DNA of 64,000 nucleotides from Stutzerimonas stutzeri (lineage in GTDB: Bacteria; Pseudomonadota; Gammaproteobacteria; Pseudomonadales; Pseudomonadaceae): positions 1,488,001 to 1,552,000 of the forward strand of contig NZ_JAGQFP010000002.1 of the NCBI RefSeq assembly GCF_019090095.1. The letters are read 5' to 3'. The notes under the pieces were generated by a model. The model made no database searches and was not told where the DNA came from. It saw only the letters and a list, made by a program, of their open reading frames with translations. Below, piece by piece: positions 27,279-35,547 of the stretch (its first letter is position 1; each line of letters opens with the position of its first letter). Made by a program: the position numbers and the translations under genes.

Positions 27279-28906
27279 GGAGAGGCAGCGTTCCTGTTCT
27301 GCTGCGCGATGCGCAGGGTGCGATAGAGCGTCCAGCCGAATACCGCGATGGCGAGCACGCCGATCAGCCGGAATACATCATTGAAGGCCAGCACGTTGGC
27401 TTCACGCGTGGCCGCCTGGCTCAGCTGCGCCGCGCTCTGCGCCTGGCGCAGGTTCGGGTCGGTCTGGCGTGGCGTCAACGCCTGGCTCTGGGCCTGCAGG
27501 CGTGCGGCGACGCGCGGGTCGCCGGGCACCACCTGCTCGGTCAGGTGGCTGGAGTGGTACTTCTCACGCATCACCTGATAAGTGCCGAACAGCGCCGGCG
27601 CCGCCAGGCCGCCAAGGCTCTGGGTCATGGTGAACAAGACGATGAAAGTAACCAGATAGTTCGGCCCGTTGCGCAGCGCCCGGCCAATGCCGGTGATCAG
27701 CAGCGGCCCGAGAAACATGCCGCTGGCGAAGGCGAGCAGACCCTGGCTGAGGAACATGTCATGCGGGCGGGTCAGGTTGGTGGCGTCGATGTCGAGAAAG
27801 CTGGCGATGGCGATCAGCACGATCGACAACAGGATCTGCGGGAAGGCCATGGCCGGGCTAAAGGTCATCGCGCTGCCGGCGATGCCCATGGTCAGCCCCA
27901 ACAGAATCACGGCGTACAGCGGTTGCAGCTGTTCGGTACCCATGCCGAGCGTCTGCAGCAGGCCGACCGCGCCGTAGGTCTGCTCGGACAACAGCAGGCG
28001 CAGCATCAGCGCACCGAAGGTGAAACGCAGCATCTCGGCGGTACCCAGCCAGCGCGTGTGCAGCAACGGATTGCGCCGGTGATGCTCGATCATGAACGCC
28101 GCGCAGATGAGCAACAGTGCCGCGATCAGGGCGTAGCCGAGCCATGGCTGCTCGGTCCACCAGAGGATGCGGCCCTGCGCCAGCACCGCCGCGATCAGCG
28201 CCAGGGCGGGGGCGAGCAGGGCGAAGGTGAGGAAGTCCAACGGCTCGAAAACCTTGATGCGCTCGCCCAGCGGCAACTTGAGCACCACCACCGCGGCCAG
28301 CGAGCACAGCGCCAGGCCGCTTTCGAACACATACAACCGATGCCACTCGCCCAACACCAGCAGCGCCGGCGACAGCAGCCAGGCCAGCGGCGTGCCCAGC
28401 TGGGATATCCCGAAACCGAGGATCACCGCTTTCGGCAGGTCGGACTTGCGAAACGCCTGGAGCATATAGAGCAGCCCCAGCGACGAAGTGGTGGCCGCCG
28501 CCAGGCCGCTGGCCGCGCGCACGAAGATGGCCATCTCCAGCCCTTCGACGAACACGTGGGCGATGCTCAGCAAGGCATAGAGCGTCAAGCCGATCTCGGC
28601 GAAGCGCCGCAGGCCGTACTGTTGACGGAACTTGATCATCAGCAGGTTGGCCGACACGTTGACCATGAAATACGCCGCCGGCAGCCAGGCCGCCTGCGAC
28701 GGCGTCAGGCCGAGGTCGCCCTGGATGCTCGGCAGGTTGGCGATGAACAACGCATTGCCCAGCCCGCCGGTGATGCCCACCAGCACCGCGACGCAGGCAT
28801 AGGCGATGCGCAGCGGCATGGGGTGCAGCAGGATCGCCGGGGAACCGGGCATCGAGGGGCGTTCTTCGGGTGCCCAGCGAGGAACCGGGGCGAGGTATTG
28901 CGGCAT
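27275..28906 (-). CDS. DHA2-family MFS efflux transporter (EmrB-like)
   Basis: Proton-driven multidrug exporter of 543 residues with about 14 hydrophobic helices. The N-terminal stretch IAYACVAVLVGITGGLGNALFIANL and the GDLGLTPSQAAWLPAAYF loop correspond to the first two helices of DHA2 proteins. The C-terminal region has a long periplasmic-type loop rich in Gln (about 450-510) before the last helix. It is the first gene of an overlapping three-gene pump operon. The start at 28906 lacks a strong ribosome binding site, and an internal ATG (MPLRIAYACVAV, about residue 30) is a possible alternative start. Substrate cannot be read from sequence. Confidence 0.87.
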   Translation of the reverse strand: MPQYLAPVPRWAPEERPSMPGSPAILLHPMPLRIAYACVAVLVGITGGLGNALFIANLPSIQGDLGLTPSQAAWLPAAYFMVNVSANLLMIKFRQQYGLRRFAEIGLTLYALLSIAHVFVEGLEMAIFVRAASGLAAATTSSLGLLYMLQAFRKSDLPKAVILGFGISQLGTPLAWLLSPALLVLGEWHRLYVFESGLALCSLAAVVVLKLPLGERIKVFEPLDFLTFALLAPALALIAAVLAQGRILWWTEQPWLGYALIAALLLICAAFMIEHHRRNPLLHTRWLGTAEMLRFTFGALMLRLLLSEQTYGAVGLLQTLGMGTEQLQPLYAVILLGLTMGIAGSAMTFSPAMAFPQILLSIVLIAIASFLDIDATNLTRPHDMFLSQGLLAFASGMFLGPLLITGIGRALRNGPNYLVTFIVLFTMTQSLGGLAAPALFGTYQVMREKYHSSHLTEQVVPGDPRVAARLQAQSQALTPRQTDPNLRQAQSAAQLSQAATREANVLAFNDVFRLIGVLAIAVFGWTLYRTLRIAQQNRNAASP

Positions 28907-29130
28907 TGGCGGTAGCGCTCGAAAAAAGAAAACACAGCGTGGTCGTCAACTTCAGGTTAACGCGGTTTTCTTTCGGACAACCTTCAGCGCGAAATGATTG
29001 GTTACGCAGCGCCGCCGCGAAAACAATCGTGCCGGTCTGGCTGGCAGCGACGGCTTCGATCGGACGAAAGCCTTGGCGACAGGTGCCGAACGCTCGGAAA
29101 CCACCTGCCACCTCAGGCATGCCCAGCGGC

Positions 29131-29541
29131 TCAGTTACCGCGGTAGGTCGAGAAACCGTATGGGCTGAGCAACAGCGGGATGTGGTAGTGCGGCACCGTG
29201 CCGTCCACTTCGAAGATCACCGGGACCTCGGGGAAGAAGCTCGCCGTGTCGTGTGCCTTGAACCAGTCGCCGGTTTTGAAGGTGACGCGGTAGGTGCCTT
29301 TTTCCAGCGCCTTGTCTTGTGGGTACAGCGCGGTGATGCGGCCCTGCTGGTTGGTGACGCCGTCGCTCAGCGCCGTCCACTGCTTGCCGTTTTGCTTCTC
29401 CAGCGTGACCTTCACGTCAGGCGACGGCAGGCCGTCGTTGAGGTTGAGGACGTGCACGCTGAGCGGGTTGTCGGCTGCCATGGCGAGGCTGGACAGGCTG
29501 GCGAGGACGAGGCTGGCGCAAAGAGTTTTCAAAGCAGTCAT
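29131..29541 (-). CDS. hiuH: Periplasmic 5-hydroxyisourate hydrolase (transthyretin-like)
   Basis: Hydrolyses 5-hydroxyisourate to OHCU in urate breakdown. The 136-residue product has a signal peptide (about 1-23, SSLAMAA) and the transthyretin-like fold: LSVHVLNLNDGLPSPDVKVTL (catalytic His early in the mature chain), a central RVTFKTGDWF, and the C-terminal HYHIPLLLSPYGFSTYRGN. The C-terminal tetrapeptide is YRGN where the family signature is YRGS. A signal peptide is shared with the E. coli HiuH (YedX) type. It follows the HbpS-like gene by 13 bp and is divergent from a two-component system, as E. coli hiuH is from hprRS. Confidence 0.88.
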   Translation of the reverse strand: MTALKTLCASLVLASLSSLAMAADNPLSVHVLNLNDGLPSPDVKVTLEKQNGKQWTALSDGVTNQQGRITALYPQDKALEKGTYRVTFKTGDWFKAHDTASFFPEVPVIFEVDGTVPHYHIPLLLSPYGFSTYRGN

Positions 29542-29554
29542 GGGGGTTCTCCGA

Positions 29555-30049
29555 TCAGGATTTGGAAGGCAACAGCTGAGCGATCGCCTGGGTGGCGCAG
29601 GCTTCGTCGGTTTCGGCGCCGCCAGCACCGGCTACGCCGATGGCACCGATCACCTCGTCGCCGACGCGTAGCGGGACGCCGCCGCCGAGCAGCAGCAGTT
29701 CATCGAGGGTGTTGAGATTGGCGGCGTCCGGGTTGTTACGTGCACGCTCACCGAACAAACGCGTGGGCGTCTTGCTCGATAGCGCGGTGTAGGCCTTGCG
29801 CTGTGCGGCGATGGTGTTGTGCGGCCCGACATTGTCATCACGCTGTAGCGCGACGAGATTGCCGCCGCGATCGACCACTGCCACAGCGGCGGTACGGCCG
29901 TCGGCATGGCAGGCCGCCATGGTGGAGTCGAGCAGGGCGTTGGCCAGTTGCAGCGAGACGTTCTGCTGGCTGACAGGTTGCGGTGTGGCGGCCAGCGCCT
30001 GGGCACTGGCAAGCGCCAGGCCGAGCAGCGACAGGGGAACAATGCGCAT
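29555..30049 (-). CDS. Secreted HbpS/GlcG-family heme-binding-like protein
   Basis: A 164-residue exported protein of the GlcG/HbpS (DUF336) family. A signal peptide (about 1-21, ALAA) is followed by VSLQLANALLDSTMAACHAD, the family core VAVVDRGGNLVALQRDD, and GGVPLRVGDEVIGAIGVAGAGG near the C-terminus. HbpS proteins bind heme or cobalamin and in Streptomyces sense redox stress together with a two-component system. Here the gene is the first of a two-gene unit with the 5-hydroxyisourate hydrolase, divergent from a response regulator/kinase pair. GAGGAG precedes the ATG. Ligand unknown. Confidence 0.85.
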   Translation of the reverse strand: MRIVPLSLLGLALASAQALAATPQPVSQQNVSLQLANALLDSTMAACHADGRTAAVAVVDRGGNLVALQRDDNVGPHNTIAAQRKAYTALSSKTPTRLFGERARNNPDAANLNTLDELLLLGGGVPLRVGDEVIGAIGVAGAGGAETDEACATQAIAQLLPSKS

Positions 30050-30126
30050 CGGTTTCTCCTCAATGGGCTCCGTGGAGCAGGTGGCGCCATCCTGTGCGGG
30101 CGGCCCCGTCAAACCCATTGCCGGCG

Positions 30127-30144
30127 GATTACGTATTTGTAATG
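30127..30144. promoter_or_regulatory. HprR/CusR-type palindromic operator
   Basis: GATTACGTATTTGTAATG contains a perfect dyad ATTAC-N6-GTAAT. As I recall it, the E. coli HprR box at hiuH is CATTACAAAATTGTAATG; 14 of 18 positions agree. It lies in the 146-bp spacer between the HbpS/HiuH genes and the response-regulator gene, so it could control both directions. The palindrome is seen; the assigned regulator is inference. Confidence 0.65.
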
Positions 30145-30195
30145 GGATAAAGGCTCTGGCCGGCCTAGCCTATGTGCCTCGCCCGGGAGGTACAG

Positions 30196-30867
30196 ATGCG
30201 CATACTGGTGGTGGAAGACGAATTCAAGACAGCCGATTACCTGCGCAAGGGCTTGAGCGAATCCGGCTATCTGGTGGAGGTCGCGCTCAATGGTCTGGAC
30301 GGCCAGCACCTGATTCAGGAGAGCGAGTTCGACCTGATCATCCTCGACGTCATGCTGCCCGGCATCGACGGCTGGCAGCTGTTGCAAGTCGTGCGGCGCA
30401 AGGCACAGACGCCGGTGCTGTTTCTCACCGCACGCGACGCCGTGGAGGATCGGGTCAAGGGCCTCGAACTCGGCGCCGATGATTACCTGGTAAAGCCGTT
30501 TTCCTATGCCGAGCTGCTGGCGCGGGTGCGCACCTTGCTGCGTCGCGGGCCGCCGCGCGAGGTCGAGCATTTCAGGGTGGCCGATCTGGAGCTGGACCTG
30601 CTGCGCCGTCGCGTCAGCCGCAACGGCGAGCGGCTGACGCTGACCAACAAGGAGTTCGCGCTGCTGCATCTGCTGCTCAGCCGCGAAGGCGAGGTGCTGT
30701 CACGAGCGCAGATCGCTTCGCAGGTCTGGCAGATGAATTTCGACAGCGACACCAATGTGGTCGATGTCGCCATTCGCCGTCTGCGCGCCAAGGTGGACGA
30801 CCCCTACCAGCCCAAGCTGATCCATACCGTACGCGGCATGGGTTACCTGCTGGAGGCACCGGAATGA
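30196..30867 (+). CDS. OmpR-family response regulator (HprR/CopR-like)
   Basis: A 223-residue response regulator. The receiver domain (1-120) has the acidic pair in VVEDE, the phospho-acceptor Asp in [10 protein letters not shown] (about residue 51) and the KPF Lys (about 101). The winged-helix DNA-binding domain (about 130-222) ends [13 protein letters not shown], typical of the CusR/CopR/HprR/IrlR heavy-metal group. GGGAGG precedes the ATG at 30196. It overlaps the kinase gene by 4 bp and is divergent from an HbpS-like gene and a periplasmic 5-hydroxyisourate hydrolase, which suggests HprR-like oxidative or copper-stress control; copper alone remains possible. Confidence 0.9.
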   Translation: MRILVVEDEFKTADYLRKGLSESGYLVEVALNGLDGQHLIQESEFDLIILDVMLPGIDGWQLLQVVRRKAQTPVLFLTARDAVEDRVKGLELGADDYLVKPFSYAELLARVRTLLRRGPPREVEHFRVADLELDLLRRRVSRNGERLTLTNKEFALLHLLLSREGEVLSRAQIASQVWQMNFDSDTNVVDVAIRRLRAKVDDPYQPKLIHTVRGMGYLLEAPE

Positions 30868-32219
30868 GCCTGATGCCACGTTCGCTGAGCCTGCGGCTGG
30901 CGCTGATGTTCGCGCTGGTCAGCACGGCGCTGCTGGGCGCCATCGGTTTCTATCTGTACCAGTCACTGGAGCGCGAGATCGCCTGGCGCGACGATCAGGC
31001 CTTGCTGGGTCGGCTGGAGCGCATGCGAGCCCTGCTCGATGACAGCGATAGCATCGAGGCATTGCGTGAGCGGCCCCAGCTCTACGCCAACATGCTCGGC
31101 AATCGGGACAACCTGCTCTGGGTGCTGGGAGAGGGCGGCCAGCCGCTGATCGAGATCAATCCTGCCAAGCTGGCGATCCCGCAGCTGCCGCTTGAGGCGC
31201 AGCCGCGACTCGATGACCTTGGCGACCAGGCGCGCCTGGCCTGGGTGCATATCGAGCGGCCGGAGGGCGGTCTGACGTTGATCGCCGGCAAATTGCTGGC
31301 CGAGCGTGAGCAGATGCTGGCGGCGTACCGCCTGAAACTCTGGCTGGCGCTGGTAACCGGCGCGCTGCTGGCGTTTCTGCTGGGCTGGCTGGTCAGCGAG
31401 CGGGGGCTGCGGCCGGTGCGCCAGCTGACCCGCCGCGCATTGGCGATCGACGTCCAGCACCTGCACCTGCGAATCGACGATTGCGCCGAGTTCAGTGAGC
31501 TCCGCGCCTTGAGCGATGCACTGAACCAGATGCTGGCGCGGCTAGAGGCGGGTTTCACCCAGCTGTCGCGGTTCTCCGAGGATCTGGCGCACGAAATGCG
31601 CACCCCGCTCAGCAACCTGATGGGCCAGACCCAACAGGCGCTGCGCCGGGTGCGTTCGCTGGAGGACTACCAGAGTCTTCTGGCGTCCAACCAGGAGGAG
31701 TACGAGCGTCTGGCGCGCATGATCAACAACATGCTGTTCCTTGCGCGTACCGAGCAGGCAAACGAACGGGTCGGCCTGCAGGAGATCGACCTGGCCGAAG
31801 CGGTGGAGCAGATCGGCGACTATTTCGAAGGCATTGCCGAAGAGCACGGCATGCGCCTGCAGAATGAGGCAACCGGCAAGCTGCGGGCCGACCCCGATCT
31901 GCTGCGCCGGGCGCTGGCCAACCTGATCGCCAATGCGCTGCGCTACGGCGAGGCGGCGACGGTCGTAACCGTGGTCAGCCAATGCACGGGCGATCGAATC
32001 GTGATCAGCGTCGCCAACAAGGGCCCCGCGATTCCTCCGGAGCACCTGCCGCGCCTGTTCGACCGCTTCTATCGCTGCGATCCGTCCCGTGCCGAGCCGG
32101 GCGACTCTGGCGGGCTGGGACTGGCCATAGTGCGCTCGATCATGCAGCTGCATGGCGGCGAGGTGCGGGTGACAAGCGACGCGACAGGCACCTGCTTCAG
32201 CTTGGCCTTTCCTCGTTGA
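30864..32219 (+). CDS. Heavy-metal-type sensor histidine kinase (HprS/CopS-like)
   Basis: Membrane sensor kinase of 451 residues. Helix 1 (about 10-30) and helix 2 (about 160-182, [17 protein letters not shown]) bracket a periplasmic sensor of about 130 residues. HAMP (about 185-235), H-box [18 protein letters not shown] with the phosphorylated His (about residue 247), N-box [12 protein letters not shown] and G-box [14 protein letters not shown] follow. The layout is that of the CusS/CopS/HprS family. Translationally coupled to the regulator upstream. Periplasmic metal or redox input is expected from the family; the ligand is not readable here. Confidence 0.9.
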   Translation: MSLMPRSLSLRLALMFALVSTALLGAIGFYLYQSLEREIAWRDDQALLGRLERMRALLDDSDSIEALRERPQLYANMLGNRDNLLWVLGEGGQPLIEINPAKLAIPQLPLEAQPRLDDLGDQARLAWVHIERPEGGLTLIAGKLLAEREQMLAAYRLKLWLALVTGALLAFLLGWLVSERGLRPVRQLTRRALAIDVQHLHLRIDDCAEFSELRALSDALNQMLARLEAGFTQLSRFSEDLAHEMRTPLSNLMGQTQQALRRVRSLEDYQSLLASNQEEYERLARMINNMLFLARTEQANERVGLQEIDLAEAVEQIGDYFEGIAEEHGMRLQNEATGKLRADPDLLRRALANLIANALRYGEAATVVTVVSQCTGDRIVISVANKGPAIPPEHLPRLFDRFYRCDPSRAEPGDSGGLGLAIVRSIMQLHGGEVRVTSDATGTCFSLAFPR

Positions 32220-32331
32220 GCGCGGCTTCCACCGGGCGGGCCGGCTGAACCTTTGTCGAAACGGCACAGTCGACTTAACAGGTTGGCCGTGTTTGTTCCG
32301 GCCCGTTCAGAAGCCCTCAGGAGGACTCTTC

Positions 32332-32784
32332 ATGGATACCAAAGACACCATTTCCGTACTCAACGATCTCATCGAAACCAGCAAGGATGGAGAGAAGGGT
32401 TTTCGCGAATGCGCTGAGGATCTGAAGAGCCCGCAGCTGAAAACCAGCATGACCCAGCGTGCCCAGGACTGCGCCACGGCCGCCGCCGAGTTGCAGCAAT
32501 TGGTGCGCTCGCTGGGCGGCGACCCGGAGACCTCGACCAGCACCGCCGGCGACATGCACCGTCGCTGGGTGGATCTGAAATCGATGCTGACCGGCAAGGA
32601 CGACGAGGCGATCCTCAACGAATGCGAGCGTGGCGAGGATGTTGCCCTCAAGAGCTACCGCAAGGCGTTGGAGAAAGAACTGCCGCCAGAGGTCCGCGCG
32701 GTGGTCGAACGTCAGATGCAGGGCGTGCAGCGCAACCATGATCAGGTCAAGGCACTGCGCGACGCCGAGCGTGCCCGCAGCTGA
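32332..32784 (+). CDS. PA2169-family (DUF2383) four-helix protein
   Basis: A 150-residue soluble, all-helical, highly charged protein starting MDTKDTISVLNDLIETSKDG. The family has a ferritin-like four-helix bundle; here conserved Glu/His-type positions include FRECAEDL and ECERGEDVALKSYRKAL. P. aeruginosa PA2169 is linked to anaerobic and stress-induced expression. AGGAGG lies ten bases before the ATG. It sits alone between the two-component system and an AraC gene and is followed by a GC-rich hairpin. Biochemical function is unknown. Confidence 0.82.
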   Translation: MDTKDTISVLNDLIETSKDGEKGFRECAEDLKSPQLKTSMTQRAQDCATAAAELQQLVRSLGGDPETSTSTAGDMHRRWVDLKSMLTGKDDEAILNECERGEDVALKSYRKALEKELPPEVRAVVERQMQGVQRNHDQVKALRDAERARS

Positions 32785-32805
32785 CCGCATTTTCGATCTG
32801 CGATG

Positions 32806-32835
32806 CGCCGGCCCTGGGCCGGCGTATTCGTTTCT
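32806..32835 (+). terminator. Probable rho-independent terminator after the PA2169-family gene
   Basis: CGCCGGCCC (32806-32814) pairs with GGGCCGGCG (32816-32824) in a GC-rich stem, followed by T-containing sequence (TATTCGTTTCT). It starts about 20 bases after the stop codon. Confidence 0.65.
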
Positions 32836-32916
32836 ACCACCGGTAAACGGTCGGGCCGGCTGCGATTCGCAGCGAGCTGCTAAGCTAACGCCCTTCGTTT
32901 TTCCGGGAGCCGGCTC

Positions 32917-33840
32917 ATGAATTCATTCATTACCCCTCCTCCGGCTGATGAGACCCGTGCCCAGCGCGCGGAGCTGGCGCGGCTGGTGGCCAGTCTTGTC
33001 AGCGGTGAGGGTATGCACCCGACGGCGATCGAACCGCTGCATCTGGTCCGCTGCGACCGCCCTGGCGAGATAACCCACGGCCTGCACAAGCCGGCGCTGT
33101 GCATCATCGTTCAAGGCGGCAAGGAAGTGCTGTTGGCCAACGAACGCTACTGTTACGACCCGCTGCATTACCTGGTGGTGTCCGTCACGCTGCCCGTGGC
33201 CGGCCGTGTGGTGCGCGCGTCCGCTGCCGAGCCCTATATCTGCATTCGTCTGGATATCGCCCCTGCGCTGATTGCCGACCTGATCAGCGAAACCGAGCCG
33301 CTCATGCCGGACACCGAGGTGAATGGGCGTGGCCTGTATCTGGATCGCATCGACGCGCCCCTGCTCGATGCCACCCTGCGCCTGGTGAGGCTGCTCGGCA
33401 ATCCGAAGGATATCCCGGTGCTGGCGCCGCTCGCCCTGCGCGAGATTTTCTATCGCCTACTCTGCGGGCCGCAGGGTCGACACCTGCAGGATGTGGCGCT
33501 GCAGGGCAGCCAGTCGCACCGCGTCAACCGCGCCATCGAATGGCTCAACCACAACTATGTCGAGCCGCTGCGCATCGATGAACTGGCGCGGCGAGTCAAC
33601 CTCAGCAGTTCCAGCCTGCACCACCGTTTCAAGGCGCTGACCGCCATGAGCCCGCTGCAATATCAGAAACAGCTCCGCCTGCAGGAGGCGCGTCGCCTGT
33701 TGATGGCCGAAGGACTGGAGGTGTCGGCGGTCGGCTACCGGGTCGGCTACGAGAGCCCATCGCAGTTCAGTCGCGAATACAGCCGGCTGTTCGGCGCCTC
33801 CCCGCTGAAGGATCGCGCGCGGCTGCGCAGCATCGCCTGA
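32917..33840 (+). CDS. AraC-family transcriptional regulator (AraC_N type)
   Basis: A 307-residue regulator. The N-terminal AraC_N cupin-like domain (about 1-190; LHKPALCIIVQGGKEVLLANERYCYDP, a typical signature) is followed by a pair of HTH motifs at about 205-300 (RIDELARRVNLSSSSLHHRFKALTAMSPLQYQKQLRLQEARRLL and VGYESPSQFSREYSRLFG). GGGAGC precedes the ATG. This subgroup usually controls nearby dehydrogenase or stress genes, but the only close neighbour is a convergent SGNH esterase, so its target is unclear. Confidence 0.88.
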   Translation: MNSFITPPPADETRAQRAELARLVASLVSGEGMHPTAIEPLHLVRCDRPGEITHGLHKPALCIIVQGGKEVLLANERYCYDPLHYLVVSVTLPVAGRVVRASAAEPYICIRLDIAPALIADLISETEPLMPDTEVNGRGLYLDRIDAPLLDATLRLVRLLGNPKDIPVLAPLALREIFYRLLCGPQGRHLQDVALQGSQSHRVNRAIEWLNHNYVEPLRIDELARRVNLSSSSLHHRFKALTAMSPLQYQKQLRLQEARRLLMAEGLEVSAVGYRVGYESPSQFSREYSRLFGASPLKDRARLRSIA

Positions 33841-33930
33841 TCGCCGCTTGAGGCCGGATGTTCAGGGGTGGGTGGCCGCGCCGCGGCGCCGTCGTTGCGC
33901 AACGAACCAGCGCCGTTCACGGCTCGGCGT

Positions 33931-35451
33931 TCAGCGCGCCGAATCATGCCCGCGGCGGGGCACCAGCTCAAAGGCGATGCACCAGTTCTGCAGCGGGTAG
34001 GGCTTGCCCACCAGCACGTCGATGTTGGCTTCGGCCGGCATGCCTTCGTCGGGCAGGTACTCGTACTGAGCGTCCGCCACGGTCGGGTCGCTGTCGTGCA
34101 GCTCACCGGCGCCGCCGGCCGCCTGGCTGGCGTAGCGGATGGTCGGCGTGCCCACCAGGTCGCGCGCGGTTACCAGGCGCAGCACGGTATCGGCGGCCGC
34201 TTCGATGTTTTCCACCGGGACCTTGCCCTGGTCGTCGGTAATGACGAACCCGTAGTTCTCGATCATCTGCGCCTGGTGCCCGATATAGGGTTCGCTGAAG
34301 GCCAGCGGCGGATGTGGTACGTGGAAATCGATAAGGATCTCGCGCCCCTCCTGGGTGGCGCCGAGCGGCGACAGTGGTTGCCAGCCGCGGCGCTGGACGA
34401 CGACCTGGTGGTAGACCTTGCCGAGCATCTGGCCGAACCAGCGGTAGCCGTTAGCCGTCAGGTGCGTGCCCTGGTCGACGTAGGGATAGACCGGCCCGGC
34501 TAGATACCAGTTGGGCTCTTCGCGCGCCAGCTCCCACTGCGCCATGCCGATGTCGAGGCTGCCGTTGACCACCGAGGTCTTGGCGTCGGTCTGGTAGCTG
34601 ATGAAGGCCGGCATCTGCACCTGGCCGAAGGCGCGCGCGGTGTCGCGGTAGAGGTCGTCGCGCAGTTGCCGCAACGCGGTCTTGTAGCGCTGCTTGTCGT
34701 TGATGCCGCCCTGGACCTCGGCATAGTCGTATTCGCCCTGCAGCCAGAAGAACGCGCTCAGGCTGTAGCTTGCGCCGCTTGACTCGGCGACCTGGCGCGC
34801 CTGATCGACCGCCTGCAATACGCGTTTGTATTCCTGGGTGCCGCCGACCTTGGACAGCTGCGCGATGGAGCGGCCGGAGGTGGCGGCGTTGCTGGCGACC
34901 AGCAGATGCGCGGGGTCGGCGTCGAGCCCCTTGTCCTGCAGGTAGAGGTGCCGCGCCATGTTCAGCGCGCCTACCTCGACCGACTCGCCTTCTTCCTGGT
35001 CGTGCGGCTTCAGCGCCGCCACGGCAGCGCTGTCGAGCAGCACCTTCGGATCACGCTTGAGCTGCACCACGGCCCGCAGCGGCTTGAACGCTGCACCGCC
35101 CACCGGGACGAAACGGTCGCCGCTGAAGGTGGCCGAACGTGTCGAGTCGCCGAGCATGAGGTTGTCGTAGCCCGGCTTCTTGGACAGCGCCGGCCAGCCC
35201 TCGGCGGCTGATGCGAGCGACTGGCCGAAGGTGACGATGTGGTTGTACTGGGCCTCGAGCGGCGGCGGGAGCAACTTCGGCCGCTCGAGCATCTGTTGGC
35301 TCCAGCGCTTGTTCTGCGCATCGCGATCGGCCAGGGCCTGTTCGTTCGCCTGGACCAGCAATGGGCTACCGCACAGCAGCAGGCTGGCCAGGACCACGGA
35401 GCGGGATACGCGGCGCGACACGTGAGGGAGGTTATGAGGCGAACAGGGCAT
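33931..35451 (-). CDS. Exported SGNH/sialate-O-acetylesterase-like protein
   Basis: A 506-residue secreted protein. A signal peptide (about 1-35, ending VQA) is followed by a long SGNH-hydrolase-like domain. Visible blocks are HIVTFGQSLASAAEG (GQS nucleophile region, about residue 75), SNAATSGRSI (about 190), FFWLQGEYDYAEVQGG (about 237) and VDQGTHLTANGYRWFGQ with the Asp/His pair (about 345). The WxQGE motif points to carbohydrate esterases of the sialate O-acetylesterase type. Substrate could be acetylated polysaccharide. No sugar-utilisation genes surround it, so the biological substrate is open. Confidence 0.7.
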   Translation of the reverse strand: MPCSPHNLPHVSRRVSRSVVLASLLLCGSPLLVQANEQALADRDAQNKRWSQQMLERPKLLPPPLEAQYNHIVTFGQSLASAAEGWPALSKKPGYDNLMLGDSTRSATFSGDRFVPVGGAAFKPLRAVVQLKRDPKVLLDSAAVAALKPHDQEEGESVEVGALNMARHLYLQDKGLDADPAHLLVASNAATSGRSIAQLSKVGGTQEYKRVLQAVDQARQVAESSGASYSLSAFFWLQGEYDYAEVQGGINDKQRYKTALRQLRDDLYRDTARAFGQVQMPAFISYQTDAKTSVVNGSLDIGMAQWELAREEPNWYLAGPVYPYVDQGTHLTANGYRWFGQMLGKVYHQVVVQRRGWQPLSPLGATQEGREILIDFHVPHPPLAFSEPYIGHQAQMIENYGFVITDDQGKVPVENIEAAADTVLRLVTARDLVGTPTIRYASQAAGGAGELHDSDPTVADAQYEYLPDEGMPAEANIDVLVGKPYPLQNWCIAFELVPRRGHDSAR

Positions 35452-35547
35452 TGGTCGGGACCTTTCGGTGAGTGCAGACGAACGCTATGCGGCCCGGGGG
35501 CGGCGCATGGGTGTCAGGGCTGGCGTTTTCGACGGTCGCTACGTCGC

